From Pelagibacterales bacterium SAG-MED50 (GTDB lineage Bacteria > Pseudomonadota > Alphaproteobacteria > Pelagibacterales > Pelagibacteraceae), in the NCBI GenBank assembly GCA_014653385.1, contig JACWER010000004.1, forward strand, positions 1-64,000: a stretch of DNA of 64,000 bases. The letters run 5' to 3'. Below are positions 17,438 to 28,850 of this stretch, in pieces. Made by a program: the position numbers and the translations under genes. The stretch's first letter is position 1, and each line of letters begins with the position of its first letter. The notes beneath the pieces are model-generated. The model saw nothing but the letters and a program-made list of their open reading frames with translations, made no database searches and was not told the origin of the DNA.

Positions 17438-17578
17438 GATAATTTATAAAAACTTATTAAAATTTTGTGTGAAAAATTAAGTTTTAACTATTAAAGTTTA
17501 TGAGTGATTTGAATAGCCAATCATCTTTTGATGTAATAAATTGATCACAAATGGAGAGAAATAGCTATTATTCATTTA

Positions 17579-17605
17579 TTGCTTTCTAAAAATTTCTATT
17601 ATAAA
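17579..17605 (+). promoter_or_regulatory. Possible promoter for the tRNA-Val/tRNA-Asp pair
   Basis: TTGCTT at 17579-17584 and TATAAA at 17600-17605 are separated by 15 bases, about 20 bases before tRNA-Val. The spacer is short and the region is AT-rich, so this is tentative. The rest of the 188-base gap after the oxygenase gene (17438-17625) shows no gene. Confidence 0.35.
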
Positions 17606-17625
17606 AACTCATGTATTTTGATTTT

Positions 17626-17701
17626 GGGTGGTTAGCTCAGTTGGTAGAGCATCTCGTTTACACCGAGGGGGTCAAAGGTTCGAGTCCTTTACTACCCACC
17701 A
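17626..17701 (+). tRNA. tRNA-Val (anticodon UAC)
   Basis: A 76-base tRNA with CCA encoded. Acceptor GGGTGGT pairs with ACTACCC, D arm starts TAGCTCAGTTGG, the anticodon loop is TTTACAC (UAC) on a TCTCG/CGAGG stem, and the T arm is AGGTTCGAGTCCT. It is followed 14 bases later by tRNA-Asp, likely on one transcript. Confidence 0.96.
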
Positions 17702-17715
17702 AAATAACAAAAAGT

Positions 17716-17792
17716 GGGGGTGTAGCTCAGTTGGTTAGAGCGATCGCCTGTCACGCGATAGGTCGAGGGTTCGAGTCCCTTCACTCCCGCCA
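17716..17792 (+). tRNA. tRNA-Asp (anticodon GUC)
   Basis: A 77-base tRNA with CCA encoded. Acceptor GGGGGTG pairs with CACTCCC, discriminator G, anticodon loop CTGTCAC (GUC) on an ATCGC/GCGAT stem, T arm GGGTTCGAGTCCC. It lies 87 bases before nuoA. Confidence 0.96.
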
Positions 17793-17879
17793 CTTTTCCC
17801 TATTTTATTCTGTTAATATCAATTAAAATGTGACGTATCAGCTCTTCAACAAAGGATAAAAACTGGTATATAGACTTCC

Positions 17880-18248
17880 ATGTTATCTGAATTTTTAAAA
17901 GATTACTTACCAATTATTCTATTTTTAATTATAGCATTAGGGCTCAGCTGTGCTTTTATTGTTGTAAACTTTATACTTTCACCAAAAAAACCTGATCCAG
18001 AAAAATTATCTGCCTATGAGTGTGGATTTGAACCATTTGAAGATTCAAGAATGGAATTTGATGTTAGATTTTATTTAGTTGCTATTTTGTTTATTATTTT
18101 TGATTTAGAAATTGCATTTTTATTTCCTTGGGCAATATCACTTGGCAATATTGGTATATTAGGATTTTCTTCAATGATGATTTTTTTATTCATACTTACA
18201 ATTGGTTTTATTTATGAATGGAAAAAAGGTGCTTTAGATTGGGAATAA
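17880..18248 (+). CDS. nuoA: NADH-quinone oxidoreductase subunit A
   Basis: A membrane subunit of complex I at the junction with the peripheral arm; 122 residues, three membrane helices, with the conserved loop [20 protein letters not shown] (about 44-63) that closes the quinone site. First gene of a complete nuoA-N run. TTCAAC and TATATA lie 16 bases apart at 17845-17872, but that would leave almost no leader, so the promoter is uncertain. Confidence 0.95.
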   Translation: MLSEFLKDYLPIILFLIIALGLSCAFIVVNFILSPKKPDPEKLSAYECGFEPFEDSRMEFDVRFYLVAILFIIFDLEIAFLFPWAISLGNIGILGFSSMMIFLFILTIGFIYEWKKGALDWE

Positions 18249-18260
18249 ACATTAACCACA

Positions 18261-18776
18261 ATGAATAACAAAATAGATCAAGTCCCAGATGAATTTAAAC
18301 AACTCGCTAAAGATTTTAGTGAGAATGGTTTTATTACAACTTCACTAGATAACTTAATAAACTGGTCTAGATCAGGTTCATTGCATTGGATGACCTTTGG
18401 TCTAGCATGTTGTGCTGTTGAGATGATGCAAACTGCTATGCCAAGATATGATGTAGAGAGATTTGGAGCGGCACCAAGAGGATCACCTAGGCAATCAGAT
18501 GTAATGATTGTAGCCGGAACTCTTACAAATAAAATGGCACCAGCTTTAAGAAAAGTTTATGATCAAATGCCAGAACCAAGATACGTAATATCTATGGGAA
18601 GTTGTGCTAATGGTGGTGGTTACTATCACTATTCATACTCTGTAGTCCGTGGTTGTGATCGAATTGTACCTGTTGATATTTATGTACCAGGGTGTCCGCC
18701 TTCAGCAGAAGCATTATTGTATGGAATACTTCAACTTCAAAAAAAAATAAGGAACAAAGGTTCATTTATTAGATAG
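18261..18776 (+). CDS. nuoB: NADH-quinone oxidoreductase subunit B
   Basis: Carries the terminal 4Fe-4S cluster N2 that hands electrons to quinone. Ligands are the tandem cysteines C50-C51 ([11 protein letters not shown]), C115 (GSCANGGG) and C145 (VPGCPPSAE). 171 residues, normal length. It lies between nuoA and nuoC, with 12 and 2 bases between coding regions. Confidence 0.97.
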   Translation: MNNKIDQVPDEFKQLAKDFSENGFITTSLDNLINWSRSGSLHWMTFGLACCAVEMMQTAMPRYDVERFGAAPRGSPRQSDVMIVAGTLTNKMAPALRKVYDQMPEPRYVISMGSCANGGGYYHYSYSVVRGCDRIVPVDIYVPGCPPSAEALLYGILQLQKKIRNKGSFIR

Positions 18777-18778
18777 TC

Positions 18779-19384
18779 ATGAATAATTTAGAAGATTTAG
18801 AAAAAAAAATTAATTCAGAGTTAACTACTAAAATCAATAGCACTGAAATTAAACATAATCAGTTGTATATAGAAATTGATAAAGATGATTTAATTGATGT
18901 AACACTTTTATTAAAAACAAATCAAGAAACTAAATTTAGACAACTGATAGATGTTACAGTTGTAGATTATCCAGAAAACTCACAAAGATTTAAAATGGTT
19001 TATTTATTTTTAAGTCATGAATTTAATCAGAGAATTATTTTGAGTTATTTTATAAATGAAAATGAAATAATCTCATCTTTAACAACTATCTTTCCAGCAG
19101 CTAATTGGATGGAAAGAGAAGTTTTTGATATGTATGGTGTATCATTCAAAGATCATCCTGATCTTAGAAGAATATTAACAGATTATGGTTTTGAAGGTCA
19201 TCCTTTAAGAAAAGATTTCCCTTTAACTGGACATAGTGAGGTTAGATATAGTGAAGAACAAAAAAAAGTTATTAGTGAACCAGTGAAATTAGAGCAAAAT
19301 TATAGAAATTTTGATTATGAAAGTCCTTGGGCAGGAACAAAATATATTAAAGAAGAAATAGACAATAATGACAAAAAAAATTAA
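18779..19384 (+). CDS. nuoC: NADH-quinone oxidoreductase subunit C
   Basis: A 30-kDa-type hydrophilic subunit of the quinone-module. The family signature spans about 110-151: [12 protein letters not shown], then [20 protein letters not shown] and DFPLTG. 201 residues. Its 3' end overlaps nuoD by 17 bases; nuoC and nuoD remain separate genes here, unlike the fused form in enterobacteria. Confidence 0.96.
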   Translation: MNNLEDLEKKINSELTTKINSTEIKHNQLYIEIDKDDLIDVTLLLKTNQETKFRQLIDVTVVDYPENSQRFKMVYLFLSHEFNQRIILSYFINENEIISSLTTIFPAANWMEREVFDMYGVSFKDHPDLRRILTDYGFEGHPLRKDFPLTGHSEVRYSEEQKKVISEPVKLEQNYRNFDYESPWAGTKYIKEEIDNNDKKN

Positions 19385-20543
19385 AAATTTAAATTTAAAT
19401 TTTGGACCTCAGCATCCAGCTGCTCATGGAGTTCTAAGATTAATTTTAGAACTAGATGGGGAAGTTGTTGAAAAAGCTGATCCACATATAGGTCTGCTTC
19501 ATAGAGGAACCGAAAAGTTAATTGAAAACAAAACTTATATGCAAGCTGTTCCTTATTTTGATCGGTTAGATTATGTTGCTCCCATGAACCAAGAGCATGC
19601 TTTTGCTCTAGCTATTGAAAAGATATTAAATATCGATGTACCTATTAGAGCACAATACATAAGAGTAATTTTTTGTGAGATAGGAAGAATTTTAAGTCAT
19701 ATTTTAAATGTGACTACACAAGCTTTAGATGTTGGTGCTTTAACGCCTTCTTTGTGGGGATTTGAAGAACGAGAAACATTAATGACTTTTTACGAAAGAG
19801 CGTCTGGTTCTAGACTTCATGCAAATTACTTTAGAGCAGGAGGAGTTCATCAAGATCTTCCTAGTGGACTTGAAGATGATATAGGAAAATTTTGTGAATC
19901 ATTCCCAAAAATTATTGATGATTTGGAAAGTCTTCTAACTGATAATAGAATTTTTAAACAAAGAAACGTTGATATAGGAATTGTATCAAAACAAGATGCT
20001 TTAGATTATTCATTTTCAGGTGTTATGGTGAGAGGATCTGGTGTTCCGTGGGATTTAAGAAAATCTCAACCATATGATTGTTATGATCAATTAAATTTTA
20101 AAATTCCTGTTGGTAAAAATGGAGATTGTTATGATCGTTACTTGTGCAGAATTGAAGAAATGAAAGAGAGTGTTTCTATAATCAAACAATGTCTTTCAAA
20201 AATGGAAAAAGGACCAATTAAATCTTTAGATGGAAAAATAAGTCCCCCACCTAAAAAAGATATTAAACAATCTATGGAAGCTTTAATTCATCATTTTAAA
20301 CTTTTTACAGAGGGTTATAGAGTTCCAAAAGATGAAATTTATACTGCTGTAGAAGCGCCCAAAGGTGAATTTGGTGTATATTTAATTTCTGATGGTTCAA
20401 GCAAACCATATAAATGTAAAATTAGAGCACCTGGATTTTCACATCTTCAAGCTATGGATTATTTGATAAAAGGACACATGTTAGCTGATGTACCCGCTGT
20501 ATTAGGGTCTATGGATATAGTTTTTGGAGAGGTTGACAGATGA
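19368..20543 (+). CDS. nuoD: NADH-quinone oxidoreductase subunit D
   Basis: The 49-kDa subunit that forms the quinone-binding cavity with Nuo[10 protein letters not shown] is at 13-21, and the C-terminal [12 protein letters not shown] near 355-366 is also diagnostic. 391 residues. The start lies within the nuoC 3' end and the stop overlaps the nuoE start by four bases, consistent with coupled translation. Confidence 0.97.
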   Translation: MTKKIKNLNLNFGPQHPAAHGVLRLILELDGEVVEKADPHIGLLHRGTEKLIENKTYMQAVPYFDRLDYVAPMNQEHAFALAIEKILNIDVPIRAQYIRVIFCEIGRILSHILNVTTQALDVGALTPSLWGFEERETLMTFYERASGSRLHANYFRAGGVHQDLPSGLEDDIGKFCESFPKIIDDLESLLTDNRIFKQRNVDIGIVSKQDALDYSFSGVMVRGSGVPWDLRKSQPYDCYDQLNFKIPVGKNGDCYDRYLCRIEEMKESVSIIKQCLSKMEKGPIKSLDGKISPPPKKDIKQSMEALIHHFKLFTEGYRVPKDEIYTAVEAPKGEFGVYLISDGSSKPYKCKIRAPGFSHLQAMDYLIKGHMLADVPAVLGSMDIVFGEVDR

Positions 20544-21148
20544 GTTTAAGAAAACCAGCAAAAGATCAACCAGAAACTTTTGAATTTAACTCTTCATCAT
20601 TAGATGCAGCCAAAACTATAGTTTCAAAATATCCTTCAGATAAACAACAAAGTGCAGTTATGGCTTTATTATATATAGCTCAAAAGCAAAATAATAATTG
20701 GATACCATTAGCTGCAATGAAGTACATAGCCAAATTTTTAGAGATGCCGTACATCAAAGTTTATGAAGTTGCTACTTTTTACACGATGTACAATTTGTCT
20801 CCAGTTGGAAATTATTTTGTACAAGTTTGCACAACTACTCCATGCATGATTAGAGGAGCTAACAAGTTGGTTGAAGCATGTAAAGAAAAAATTTCTGAGA
20901 ACGAGTCTGAATTATCATCTGATAAAAGTTGTTCTTGGATGGAAGTAGAGTGTCTTGGAGCCTGTGTAAATGCACCCATGATGCAGATTAATGATGATTA
21001 TTATGAAGATCTTGATAAAGAAAAAACTTTAGTAATCTTAGATCAAATTTTAGAAGGTAAAACGCCAAAACCAGGATCTTATAGAGGACGTATAAATAAT
21101 GAACCTGAAAACAATAGAAAAACATTGCTGGATTTAAAAAATGCTTAA
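20540..21148 (+). CDS. nuoE: NADH-quinone oxidoreductase subunit E
   Basis: The thioredoxin-fold subunit with 2Fe-2S cluster N1a in the NADH-oxidising module. The four ligands are C97 and C102 (VCTTTPCM), C138 and C142 ([10 protein letters not shown]). 202 residues, including an extra C-terminal segment of about 30 residues (PKPGSYRGR onward) common in alphaproteobacteria. It overlaps nuoD by 4 and nuoF by 8 bases. Confidence 0.96.
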   Translation: MSLRKPAKDQPETFEFNSSSLDAAKTIVSKYPSDKQQSAVMALLYIAQKQNNNWIPLAAMKYIAKFLEMPYIKVYEVATFYTMYNLSPVGNYFVQVCTTTPCMIRGANKLVEACKEKISENESELSSDKSCSWMEVECLGACVNAPMMQINDDYYEDLDKEKTLVILDQILEGKTPKPGSYRGRINNEPENNRKTLLDLKNA

Positions 21149-22472
21149 AGATAAAGATAGAATTTTTCAAAACCTATATAACGATATGGGATCAGATATT
21201 TCATCGTCTCAGAAAAGAGGTGACTGGGTTAATACTAAAGAATTAACAGATAAAGGAAGAGATTGGATAATTAATGAAATTAAATCCTCACAATTAAGAG
21301 GAAGAGGTGGAGCAGGATTTCCAACTGGATTGAAATGGTCTTTTGCACCTAAAGAGATTGGGTCCAGACCTCATTATTTAGTAATTAACGGAGATGAATC
21401 GGAACCAGGCACATGTAAAGATAGAGATATATTAAGATTTGAACCCCATAAGTTAATAGAAGGTTGTTTAATAGCTTCTTACGCTGTTCAGGCACATGTT
21501 TGTTATATTTATATTAGAGGAGAATATTTTGTTGATGGTCAAAAACTTCAAGCTGCAATTGACGAAGCTTATGAAAAAAAATTAATTGGTAAAAATGCAG
21601 CTGGTACTGGATGGGATTTAGATATTTATATTCATTATGGTGCAGGAGCATATATATGTGGAGAAGAAACAGCTTTACTTGAAAGTATAGAAGGAAAAAA
21701 AGGTCAACCAAGATTAAAACCTCCATTCCCAGCTTTGATAGGTCTTTATGGTTGTCCAACAATTATTAATAATGTTGAGACTATAGCTGTAGTTCCCACT
21801 ATTTTAAGACGTGGTGGAGAGTGGTTTGCCTCGTTAGGTAGAGAAAAAAATACAGGTACTAAAATTTTTTGTATTTCAGGAAATGTAAATAATCCATGTA
21901 ATGTTGAAGAAGAAATGAATATTCCTTTAAAAGAATTAATTGAAGTTCATGCAGGTGGTGTCATTGGTGGTTGGGATAACTTACAAGCCGTAATTCCAGG
22001 AGGTTCATCAATGCCTTTAATACCTAAGGAAAAATGTGAAACATTAACTATGGATTTTGATTCTTTGATGGCTGAAAAAAGTGGACTAGGTACAGCTGGT
22101 ATAGTTGTAATAAATAAAGATCAAGACATTATTAAATGCATGGCAAGAATTGCGAGATTTTACAAACATGAAAGTTGTGGTCAATGCACACCTTGTAGAG
22201 AGGGATCTGGGTGGATGTGGAGAATGTTAGAGCGTATGGCAAAAGGTGAGGCAACAAAAGATGAAATTGATATGTTAGGCGATGTAACAAATCAAATAGC
22301 TGGTCATACCATTTGTGCATTTGGAGAGGGCTCTTCTTGGCCAGTACAAGGATTATTAAGACACTTTAAAAAAGAAATTGAAGATAGAAACAACCTAAGT
22401 CCTATTCATGAGAAAAAAAATAATATTCCTTATTTAGTCGATCAACACTTATTAGATAAAAAAAATGCTTAA
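21141..22472 (+). CDS. nuoF: NADH-quinone oxidoreductase subunit F
   Basis: Binds NADH and FMN and carries cluster N3. The FMN/NADH glycine loop [14 protein letters not shown] is at 53-66; the 4Fe-4S ligands are C346, C349, C352 (SCGQCTPC) and C392 (HTICAFGEG). 443 residues. The 3' end overlaps nuoG by 8 bases. Confidence 0.97.
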   Translation: MLKDKDRIFQNLYNDMGSDISSSQKRGDWVNTKELTDKGRDWIINEIKSSQLRGRGGAGFPTGLKWSFAPKEIGSRPHYLVINGDESEPGTCKDRDILRFEPHKLIEGCLIASYAVQAHVCYIYIRGEYFVDGQKLQAAIDEAYEKKLIGKNAAGTGWDLDIYIHYGAGAYICGEETALLESIEGKKGQPRLKPPFPALIGLYGCPTIINNVETIAVVPTILRRGGEWFASLGREKNTGTKIFCISGNVNNPCNVEEEMNIPLKELIEVHAGGVIGGWDNLQAVIPGGSSMPLIPKEKCETLTMDFDSLMAEKSGLGTAGIVVINKDQDIIKCMARIARFYKHESCGQCTPCREGSGWMWRMLERMAKGEATKDEIDMLGDVTNQIAGHTICAFGEGSSWPVQGLLRHFKKEIEDRNNLSPIHEKKNNIPYLVDQHLLDKKNA

Positions 22473-24504
22473 ACTTAAAGTAAATGACATTGATGTAGAA
22501 GTTGAGGAGGGTTTAACCGTTCTTCAAGCTTGCGAAAAAGTAGGAGTTGAAATTCCTAGGTTCTGTTATCACGAAAAACTCTCAATAGCAGGAAATTGCA
22601 GAATGTGTTTAGTTGAAATGGAAAAATCTCCAAAACCAGTTGCTTCTTGTGCAATGCCAGCAGCAGATGGAATGAATATAAAAACAAATACCGCCTTTGT
22701 TGAAAAAGCAAGAAAAGGTGTAATGGAATTTTTGCTAGCTAACCACCCTTTAGATTGTCCAGTTTGTGACCAAGGTGGAGAATGCGATCTTCAGGATCAA
22801 TCGATGTTTTATGGAGTAGATAAATCAAGATTTAAAGAAAATAAAAGATCTGTTCCTGAAAAAAATATGGGCCCTTTAATTAAAACTCAAATGACAAGAT
22901 GTATTCATTGTACGCGATGTGTAAGATTTGCTACAGAAATAGCAGGTGTGCCAGAAATTGGTGCTATTGGTAGAGGTGAAGATATGCAAATTACAACGTA
23001 TTTAGAACAATCAATGCAATCCGAGCTTTCTGCAAACGTAGTAGATTTATGTCCTGTTGGAGCATTAACTTCAAAACCATATGTATTTGAAGCAAGACCT
23101 TGGGAGCTCAAAAAGACCGAGTCTATAGATGTTATGGATGCTGTTGGATCAAATATAAGAGTTGATACCTATGACTGGGAAGTAAAAAGGGTATTACCTA
23201 TTATTAACGAAGATATTAATGAAGAGTGGATTTCAGATAAAACAAGATATGCTTGTGACGGTCTTTTAAATCAAAGGTTAGATACACCTTTTATCAAATA
23301 TAATGGAAAATTTGAAAAAGCTTCATGGGAAGAAGTTAATAAAATTATTAAATCAAAGTTTGAAAATACTTCAAAAGAAAAAGTTTGTGGCTTTATTGGT
23401 GATTTAACAAACATGGAAACAAGTTATATTTTTAAGGAATTTTTTGATCGAACATTAGATATAAAAAATTATGAGTCTAGATCGGATAATCGATTTATTG
23501 ATATAAATAAAAGAGAAAACTATTTGTTCAATTCTTCTATTAATGGAATCGAAGAATCTGATTTAATTTTTTTAATTGGAACAAATCCTAGATATGAAGC
23601 AACAATATTAAACGCAAGAATTAGAAAGTCTTTTTTAAACAATAATACTAAAGTTATTTCATTAAATGATTTAGGCGATTTAACTTTTCCTTATGAAAGT
23701 TTAGATGGTCAAACTCAAACATTAAAAGATATTTTTGAGGATAATCATGAAATTTCTAAAAAAATTATAGCAGCAAATAAACCAATTATAATAATAGGAG
23801 AGTCATTGCTAAATTTGAAATCTTCAAAATATTTCTTTAACATAATTAAAGAATTTCTTGTTTCAAATGGCAAAATTAATGATGATTGGAATTCATTTAA
23901 TATTTTATCTTCTGATGCTGCAACAGTTGGTAATTTTGATCTTGGTTTAGTTAATGAGGATAATAACTTATTAGAAGATTTACAAAATCATAAATTTGAT
24001 ATTATTTATTTAGTTGGACAAGATAATTTAAATTTTGATAAAAAAGATGAATTCATAATTTACCAAGGTAGCCATGGTGATAAAGGTGCTGAAATGGCTG
24101 ATATTATTTTACCAGGATCTGCTTATACTGAACAAGATGGTTTTTTTACTAATTTAGAGGGCAATCTTCAAAAAGCTTATAAAGCCTCATATCCTCCAGG
24201 AGAAGCAAAAGAAGATTGGCAAATCATTAACGAGTTAGCCGAAGTTATGAATAATAGAAAATTATTTAATGATAAAGATGAATTAGAAAGCAGCATGATT
24301 AATTATCTTAATTTAAAAAAAGAAAAACAGAATAGTTTAGTTGATCAAAATAAAGATATCAGCACAGATGATTTTAACAATGAAACTTTAACTGTTAGTG
24401 TTAAAGATTATTATTTTTCTAATGTAATTGCTAGATCTTCGAAAACAATGGTTGAATGTAATAACTCAAAATTGAATTTAAAACCTACAGGGACAGAAGG
24501 ATAA
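22465..24504 (+). CDS. nuoG: NADH-quinone oxidoreductase subunit G
   Basis: The large Fe-S subunit of the peripheral arm. N-terminal 2Fe-2S ligands are C34, C45, C48 and C62; the next cluster uses H94, C98, C101 and C107 ([14 protein letters not shown]); a further 4Fe-4S has C146, C149, C152 and C195. The remaining two thirds is a degenerate molybdopterin-oxidoreductase-like domain without cofactor function. 679 residues, typical of alphaproteobacteria and shorter than the enteric protein. Confidence 0.96.
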   Translation: MLKLKVNDIDVEVEEGLTVLQACEKVGVEIPRFCYHEKLSIAGNCRMCLVEMEKSPKPVASCAMPAADGMNIKTNTAFVEKARKGVMEFLLANHPLDCPVCDQGGECDLQDQSMFYGVDKSRFKENKRSVPEKNMGPLIKTQMTRCIHCTRCVRFATEIAGVPEIGAIGRGEDMQITTYLEQSMQSELSANVVDLCPVGALTSKPYVFEARPWELKKTESIDVMDAVGSNIRVDTYDWEVKRVLPIINEDINEEWISDKTRYACDGLLNQRLDTPFIKYNGKFEKASWEEVNKIIKSKFENTSKEKVCGFIGDLTNMETSYIFKEFFDRTLDIKNYESRSDNRFIDINKRENYLFNSSINGIEESDLIFLIGTNPRYEATILNARIRKSFLNNNTKVISLNDLGDLTFPYESLDGQTQTLKDIFEDNHEISKKIIAANKPIIIIGESLLNLKSSKYFFNIIKEFLVSNGKINDDWNSFNILSSDAATVGNFDLGLVNEDNNLLEDLQNHKFDIIYLVGQDNLNFDKKDEFIIYQGSHGDKGAEMADIILPGSAYTEQDGFFTNLEGNLQKAYKASYPPGEAKEDWQIINELAEVMNNRKLFNDKDELESSMINYLNLKKEKQNSLVDQNKDISTDDFNNETLTVSVKDYYFSNVIARSSKTMVECNNSKLNLKPTGTEG

Positions 24505-24505
24505 A

Positions 24506-25504
24506 ATGGAATACTTTAATACAGTTTTTCAAGAAGTTTATAAGATTTTATTTTTGTTGGTACCCGTTCTTATATCTGTTGCTATGATAGTTTGGTTGGA
24601 TCGAAGAGTTTGGGCATTCGTTCAAAAAAGACAAGGACCAAATGTTGTTGGACCATTTGGACTGCTTCAATCATTAGCAGATGCCTTAAAATATATATTC
24701 AAAGAAATAATAATCCCGTCTACTTCAAATAAAGTAATTTTTATTTTAGCTCCAATCGTAACAATGACACTAGCTTTGATTTCATGGGCAGTAATACCTT
24801 TCAGTGCTACATTAGTATTAGCCGATATTAATGTTGGAATACTTTATCTTTTTGCAGTTTCATCTTTAGGTGTTTATGGAATTATTATGGGTGGTTGGGC
24901 TTCAAATTCAAAATATCCTTTTCTGGGAGCGATAAGATCAGCAGCTCAAATGGTTTCTTATGAAGTGTCTATAGGTGTAATAATTATCAATGTATTGTTA
25001 TGTGTTGGATCGTTAAATTTAAATGATATTGTTGAAGCTCAACAAAACCTTTGGTTTATAATTCCATTATTTCCGATGTTTGTTATTTTTTTTATTTCAG
25101 CATTAGCTGAAACAAACAGACCTCCTTTTGACTTACCAGAGGCTGAAGCAGAATTAGTAGCTGGTTATCAAACAGAATATTCTGGAATGATGTATGCAAT
25201 GTTTTGGTTGGGTGAGTATGCTAATATTTTATTGATGTGTGCAATGGGAGCAATTTTATTTTTGGGAGGATGGATGTCACCTATAGAAATCTATCCTTTT
25301 ACACTCGTTCCAGGTGCAATATGGTTAATATTAAAAATACTATTACTTTTTATTTTATTTGCGCTAGTTAAAGCTATTGTTCCAAGATATAGGTATGATC
25401 AATTAATGAGACTAGGTTGGAAAGTTTTTTTACCATTATCATTAATTTGGGTAGTTTTAACTTCTAGCTATTTATTTTACTTCAATCTTTTACCGACAAA
25501 TTAA
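24506..25504 (+). CDS. nuoH: NADH-quinone oxidoreductase subunit H
   Basis: The membrane subunit that forms the floor of the quinone chamber; 332 residues, about eight helices. Diagnostic loops are [17 protein letters not shown] (about 38-54) and [20 protein letters not shown] (about 203-222), the latter rich in the glutamates thought to start proton transfer. The gene begins one base after nuoG. Confidence 0.97.
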   Translation: MEYFNTVFQEVYKILFLLVPVLISVAMIVWLDRRVWAFVQKRQGPNVVGPFGLLQSLADALKYIFKEIIIPSTSNKVIFILAPIVTMTLALISWAVIPFSATLVLADINVGILYLFAVSSLGVYGIIMGGWASNSKYPFLGAIRSAAQMVSYEVSIGVIIINVLLCVGSLNLNDIVEAQQNLWFIIPLFPMFVIFFISALAETNRPPFDLPEAEAELVAGYQTEYSGMMYAMFWLGEYANILLMCAMGAILFLGGWMSPIEIYPFTLVPGAIWLILKILLLFILFALVKAIVPRYRYDQLMRLGWKVFLPLSLIWVVLTSSYLFYFNLLPTN

Positions 25505-25506
25505 TT

Positions 25507-25992
25507 ATGAAATTATCAAGATTTTTAAAAACTATATTTATGACTGACTTTGTTGGAGGTTTAATCATTGCAATTAAAGAAGTATTTAAATCTAAGAAGA
25601 CTATTAATTATCCGTTTGAAAAAGGAAAAATAAGCCCACGTTTTAGAGGAGAACACGCCCTTAGAAGATACCCAAACGGTGAAGAGAGATGTATTGCATG
25701 CAAGTTATGTGAAGCTGTTTGTCCAGCACAAGCAATTACAATCGAGTCAGCTGAAAGAGATGATGGAAGTAGAAAAACAACTAGATATGACATAGATATG
25801 ATGAAGTGTATTTACTGTGGCTTATGTGAAGAATCATGTCCAGTTGATGCAATTGTTCAAGGACCAAATTTTGAATTTTCTACAGAAACAAGAGAAGAAC
25901 TTTATTATACAAAAGAGAAACTTTTAGATAATGGAGATAGATGGGAAAATATTTTAGCTGCAAATATTAAAGCTGATAACCCTTACAGGTAA
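25507..25992 (+). CDS. nuoI: NADH-quinone oxidoreductase subunit I
   Basis: A ferredoxin-like subunit with clusters N6a and N6b. The two 4Fe-4S motifs use C62, C65, C68, C72 and C101, C104, C107, C111. 161 residues; the [20 protein letters not shown] stretch (48-67) is typical. It follows nuoH by two bases. Confidence 0.97.
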   Translation: MKLSRFLKTIFMTDFVGGLIIAIKEVFKSKKTINYPFEKGKISPRFRGEHALRRYPNGEERCIACKLCEAVCPAQAITIESAERDDGSRKTTRYDIDMMKCIYCGLCEESCPVDAIVQGPNFEFSTETREELYYTKEKLLDNGDRWENILAANIKADNPYR

Positions 25993-25996
25993 ATTG

Positions 25997-26629
25997 ATGA
26001 TAGCACATTCAATTTTTTTTTATACATTTTCAATCATTGCTATAATTTCAGCAATCATGGTTACAGTTTCTAAAAATACTGTCCATTCTGTTTTTTTTTT
26101 AATTTTAGATTTTATAAGCATATCTTGTCTTTTTATAATGATAGGTGCTGAATTTTTGGGAATGATAATGTTAATTGTTTATGTTGGAGCTGTTGCAGTT
26201 TTGTTTTTATTTGTTGTTATGATGCTAAATGTGGCTCAACAAAAAAACCAGTGGTTTGCATCTGAAGCAAGCTCAAAACATATACCTGTAGGATTAATAA
26301 TAAGTACAATTATATTTTTTGAATTAATTATTGTTATAGGTGGGTGGAAATATAAACCTGATCTTTTTGATATAAATAATACAACCAATAACTTTAACGT
26401 TAGTAATACCCATTCACTTGGCCAAGTATTGTATACAGACTATATTCATGTGTTTCAACTGAGCGGTATGATTTTATTAGTTGCAATGATTGGTGCTATT
26501 GTGCTTACTTTTAGAAAAAGAGAAGGTGTTAAAAAACAAAGTTATATAAAACAAATATCCAGAGAAAGGTCTGAAGGAGTTGAATTATTAGACGTTAAAA
26601 CCAATAAAGGGGTTAAAATTGATGACTGA
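25997..26629 (+). CDS. nuoJ: NADH-quinone oxidoreductase subunit J
   Basis: A membrane subunit with five helices, 210 residues from the ATG at 25997; an in-frame TTG precedes it by three bases. The long helix containing [20 protein letters not shown] (about 52-71) holds the pi-bulge region known from other NuoJ proteins. The C-terminus is a basic cytoplasmic tail. It overlaps nuoK by 8 bases. Confidence 0.95.
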   Translation: MIAHSIFFYTFSIIAIISAIMVTVSKNTVHSVFFLILDFISISCLFIMIGAEFLGMIMLIVYVGAVAVLFLFVVMMLNVAQQKNQWFASEASSKHIPVGLIISTIIFFELIIVIGGWKYKPDLFDINNTTNNFNVSNTHSLGQVLYTDYIHVFQLSGMILLVAMIGAIVLTFRKREGVKKQSYIKQISRERSEGVELLDVKTNKGVKIDD

Positions 26630-26933
26630 AATTGGTTTAGGACATTATCTAACATTGGGTGCTGTTATTTTTTCAATAGGTGTTATTGGAATTTTTCTTA
26701 ATAGAAAAAATATCATTGTAATATTAATGAGCATAGAATTAATATTGCTTGCAGTTAACATAAACCTAGTTGCGTTTTCAATATTTCTTGGAGATTTAAC
26801 AGGTCAAGTCTTCACTTTATTCATTTTAACAGTTGCAGCAGCAGAGGCTGCTATAGGTCTTGCAATTATAGTTGTTTATTATCGAAACTCGGGAACCATT
26901 CGAGTTGAAGAAATAGATCAATTGAAAGGGTAA
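26622..26933 (+). CDS. nuoK: NADH-quinone oxidoreductase subunit K
   Basis: A three-helix membrane subunit, 103 residues from the ATG at 26622; an in-frame TTG lies three bases earlier. Two buried glutamates needed for proton translocation are visible, one in [11 protein letters not shown] and one in [11 protein letters not shown]. It overlaps the nuoJ 3' end and is followed by nuoL after two bases. Confidence 0.96.
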   Translation: MTEIGLGHYLTLGAVIFSIGVIGIFLNRKNIIVILMSIELILLAVNINLVAFSIFLGDLTGQVFTLFILTVAAAEAAIGLAIIVVYYRNSGTIRVEEIDQLKG

Positions 26934-26935
26934 TT

Positions 26936-27403
26936 ATGGAAATTTCAATTTTATTTCTTCCACTTATAGCTTCAATAATTTCAGGTTTTTTTGGAAAATA
27001 TATTGGTGATAGAAATTCTGAAATTTTAACTAGTGCTCTTGTATCAATTTCAGCACTTTTGTCTGTTTTTGTATTATATCATGTAATTTTTAATCAATAT
27101 GAAGAAAATATTGTCATAGCCACTTGGATTAATTCAGGATCATTGGATGTAAATTGGTCAATGTTAATTGATCCTTTATCTGCCGTGATGCTAGTTGTTG
27201 TTACATTTGTTTCGTCTTTAGTACATATTTATTCAATTGGTTACATGTCTCATGATCCACATAAACCAAGATTTATGGCCTATCTGTCATTATTTACATT
27301 TGCAATGTTAATGTTGGTTACTTCTGATAATTTCATTCAGTTATTTTTTGGTTGGGAAGGTGTTGGTCTATGTTCATATTTTTTAATTGGTTTTTTGGTT
27401 TAA
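26936..27403 (+). CDS. nuoL: NuoL, N-terminal part, frameshifted
   Basis: Encodes the first 155 residues of the antiporter-like subunit NuoL: membrane helices 1-4 and the start of the conserved block GWEGVGLCSYFLIGF. After that the frame runs into TAA at 27401. The next frame continues exactly with FWFKKESANAAAIKAFVVNR, the expected sequence, so the gene is split by one extra base in a T6 run (27391-27396). With five T the frames join into about 638 residues, a normal NuoL. Either a sequence error or a real mutation or slippage site. Confidence 0.9.
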   Translation: MEISILFLPLIASIISGFFGKYIGDRNSEILTSALVSISALLSVFVLYHVIFNQYEENIVIATWINSGSLDVNWSMLIDPLSAVMLVVVTFVSSLVHIYSIGYMSHDPHKPRFMAYLSLFTFAMLMLVTSDNFIQLFFGWEGVGLCSYFLIGFLV

Positions 27404-28850
27404 AAAAGAAAGTGCTAACGCTGCAGCAATTAAAGCGTTTGTGGTAAATAGAGTGGGAGACTTTGGGTTTGCTCTAGGAATATTTCTAATTTTTTATTTA
27501 TTTGGAACCGTGAACTACTCAGAAGTTTTTCAACAAATTCCAACTGTACTTGACAAAAATTTATCTTTTCTAGGCTTTGAGGTTAAAGCTATAGATTTAA
27601 TTTGTTTGTTATTGTTCATAGGTGCTATGGGTAAATCAGCTCAAATTTTACTACATACTTGGTTGCCAGATGCAATGGAAGGACCTACTCCTGTATCAGC
27701 ACTAATTCATGCCGCAACAATGGTAACAGCAGGAGTATTCTTAGTTGTCAGATGCTCACCAATCTATGAGTATTCACCTTTAATATTAAACTTGATTACT
27801 ATTGTAGGCATGACAACAGCTTTTTTTGCTGCAACTGTGGCCTTAGTTCAAACAGATATTAAAAAGATTATCGCATATTCAACTTGTAGTCAGCTAGGTT
27901 ATATGTTTTTTGCAGCTGGTGTTGGCGCATATAATGTAGCCATGTTTCATTTGTTCACTCATGCTTTTTTTAAAGCACTACTTTTTTTAGGCTCAGGATC
28001 AGTAATTCATGCATTTAAAGATGAGCAAGATATTAATAATATGGGAGGTGTTTGGAAAAAATTACCTTACACGTATGCATTAATGATTATAGGAACTCTT
28101 GCTTTAACTGGTTTTCCATTTTTATCGGGCTTTTACTCTAAGGATGCAATTATAGAATTTGCGTATTTAAAAGGAAACACTACTGGTTTCTACGCCGCTG
28201 GAATTGGAATATTTACTGCTTTTTTAACTTCAATTTATTCTTGGAGATTAATTTTTAAAACTTTCCATGGTGAATATAATAATAAAGAAGTTAAAATTGA
28301 AGAAACACACGAGTCACCATTAGTAATGTTGATACCTCTAATGATATTATCAATAGGTGCAATATTTGCTGGCTTTCTATTTAAAGATTTGTTTGTAGGT
28401 CATGTAGAAAGTAATGATTTTTGGTCCGATTCTATTAAATTTTTAGTACCATTAAGTACCGATCATCCACCAACTTGGTTTTTATTAATAACACCATGCT
28501 TAGTGCTATTTTCTATTCCAATTGCATATTATCTATTTGTCAAAAACAAAGAATTACCAAATCAAATAGCGAATATGAACAAGCCTTTATACAACTTTTT
28601 AATCAACAAGTGGTATTTTGACGAACTTTATGAGGTAATTTTTATTAAACCTTCAAAAAAAATAGGCTTATTTCTGTGGAAATTTTGTGATGGTAAACTA
28701 ATTGATGGTTTTGGTCCTGATGGAATTTCATCATTTATTAAAAAATGCTCAATTAAAGCTAATAAATTTCAAAGTGGCTTCATATATCAATATGCTTTTG
28801 TAATGCTATTAGGTTTTTCTGCTTTATTAACTTTTTTAATTATTAAATAA
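27387..28850 (+). CDS. nuoL: NuoL, C-terminal part, frameshifted
   Basis: Carries the rest of NuoL: the antiporter core (LLHTWLPDAMEGPTPVSALI, about residues 88-107 of this frame), the key lysines and histidines of the proton channels, and the long lateral helix with the final anchoring helix. A start at 27387 (TTG) would give 487 residues but is unlikely to be a genuine initiation site, because it sits inside the split codon region. NuoL pumps protons as part of complex I, so a true break would harm the whole enzyme. Confidence 0.9.
   Translation: MVFWFKKESANAAAIKAFVVNRVGDFGFALGIFLIFYLFGTVNYSEVFQQIPTVLDKNLSFLGFEVKAIDLICLLLFIGAMGKSAQILLHTWLPDAMEGPTPVSALIHAATMVTAGVFLVVRCSPIYEYSPLILNLITIVGMTTAFFAATVALVQTDIKKIIAYSTCSQLGYMFFAAGVGAYNVAMFHLFTHAFFKALLFLGSGSVIHAFKDEQDINNMGGVWKKLPYTYALMIIGTLALTGFPFLSGFYSKDAIIEFAYLKGNTTGFYAAGIGIFTAFLTSIYSWRLIFKTFHGEYNNKEVKIEETHESPLVMLIPLMILSIGAIFAGFLFKDLFVGHVESNDFWSDSIKFLVPLSTDHPPTWFLLITPCLVLFSIPIAYYLFVKNKELPNQIANMNKPLYNFLINKWYFDELYEVIFIKPSKKIGLFLWKFCDGKLIDGFGPDGISSFIKKCSIKANKFQSGFIYQYAFVMLLGFSALLTFLIIK
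27391..27396 (+). other. nuoL: T6 homopolymer at the nuoL frameshift
   Basis: Six T occur where GGT TTT TGG needs five. Removing one T restores LIGFWFKK, the NuoL consensus at this position. Homopolymer miscounts are a common sequencing or assembly error; RNA polymerase slippage at the T6 could also restore the frame in some transcripts. Confidence 0.88.

Noticed and set aside
17438-17625. 188-base gap after the oxygenase gene, possible hidden gene or remnant
   Set aside because: Only very short frames (14 residues); apart from a tentative tRNA promoter nothing is supported.
17611-17826. Open frame running across both tRNA genes
   Set aside because: It translates tRNA sequence; two well-formed tRNAs explain the region.
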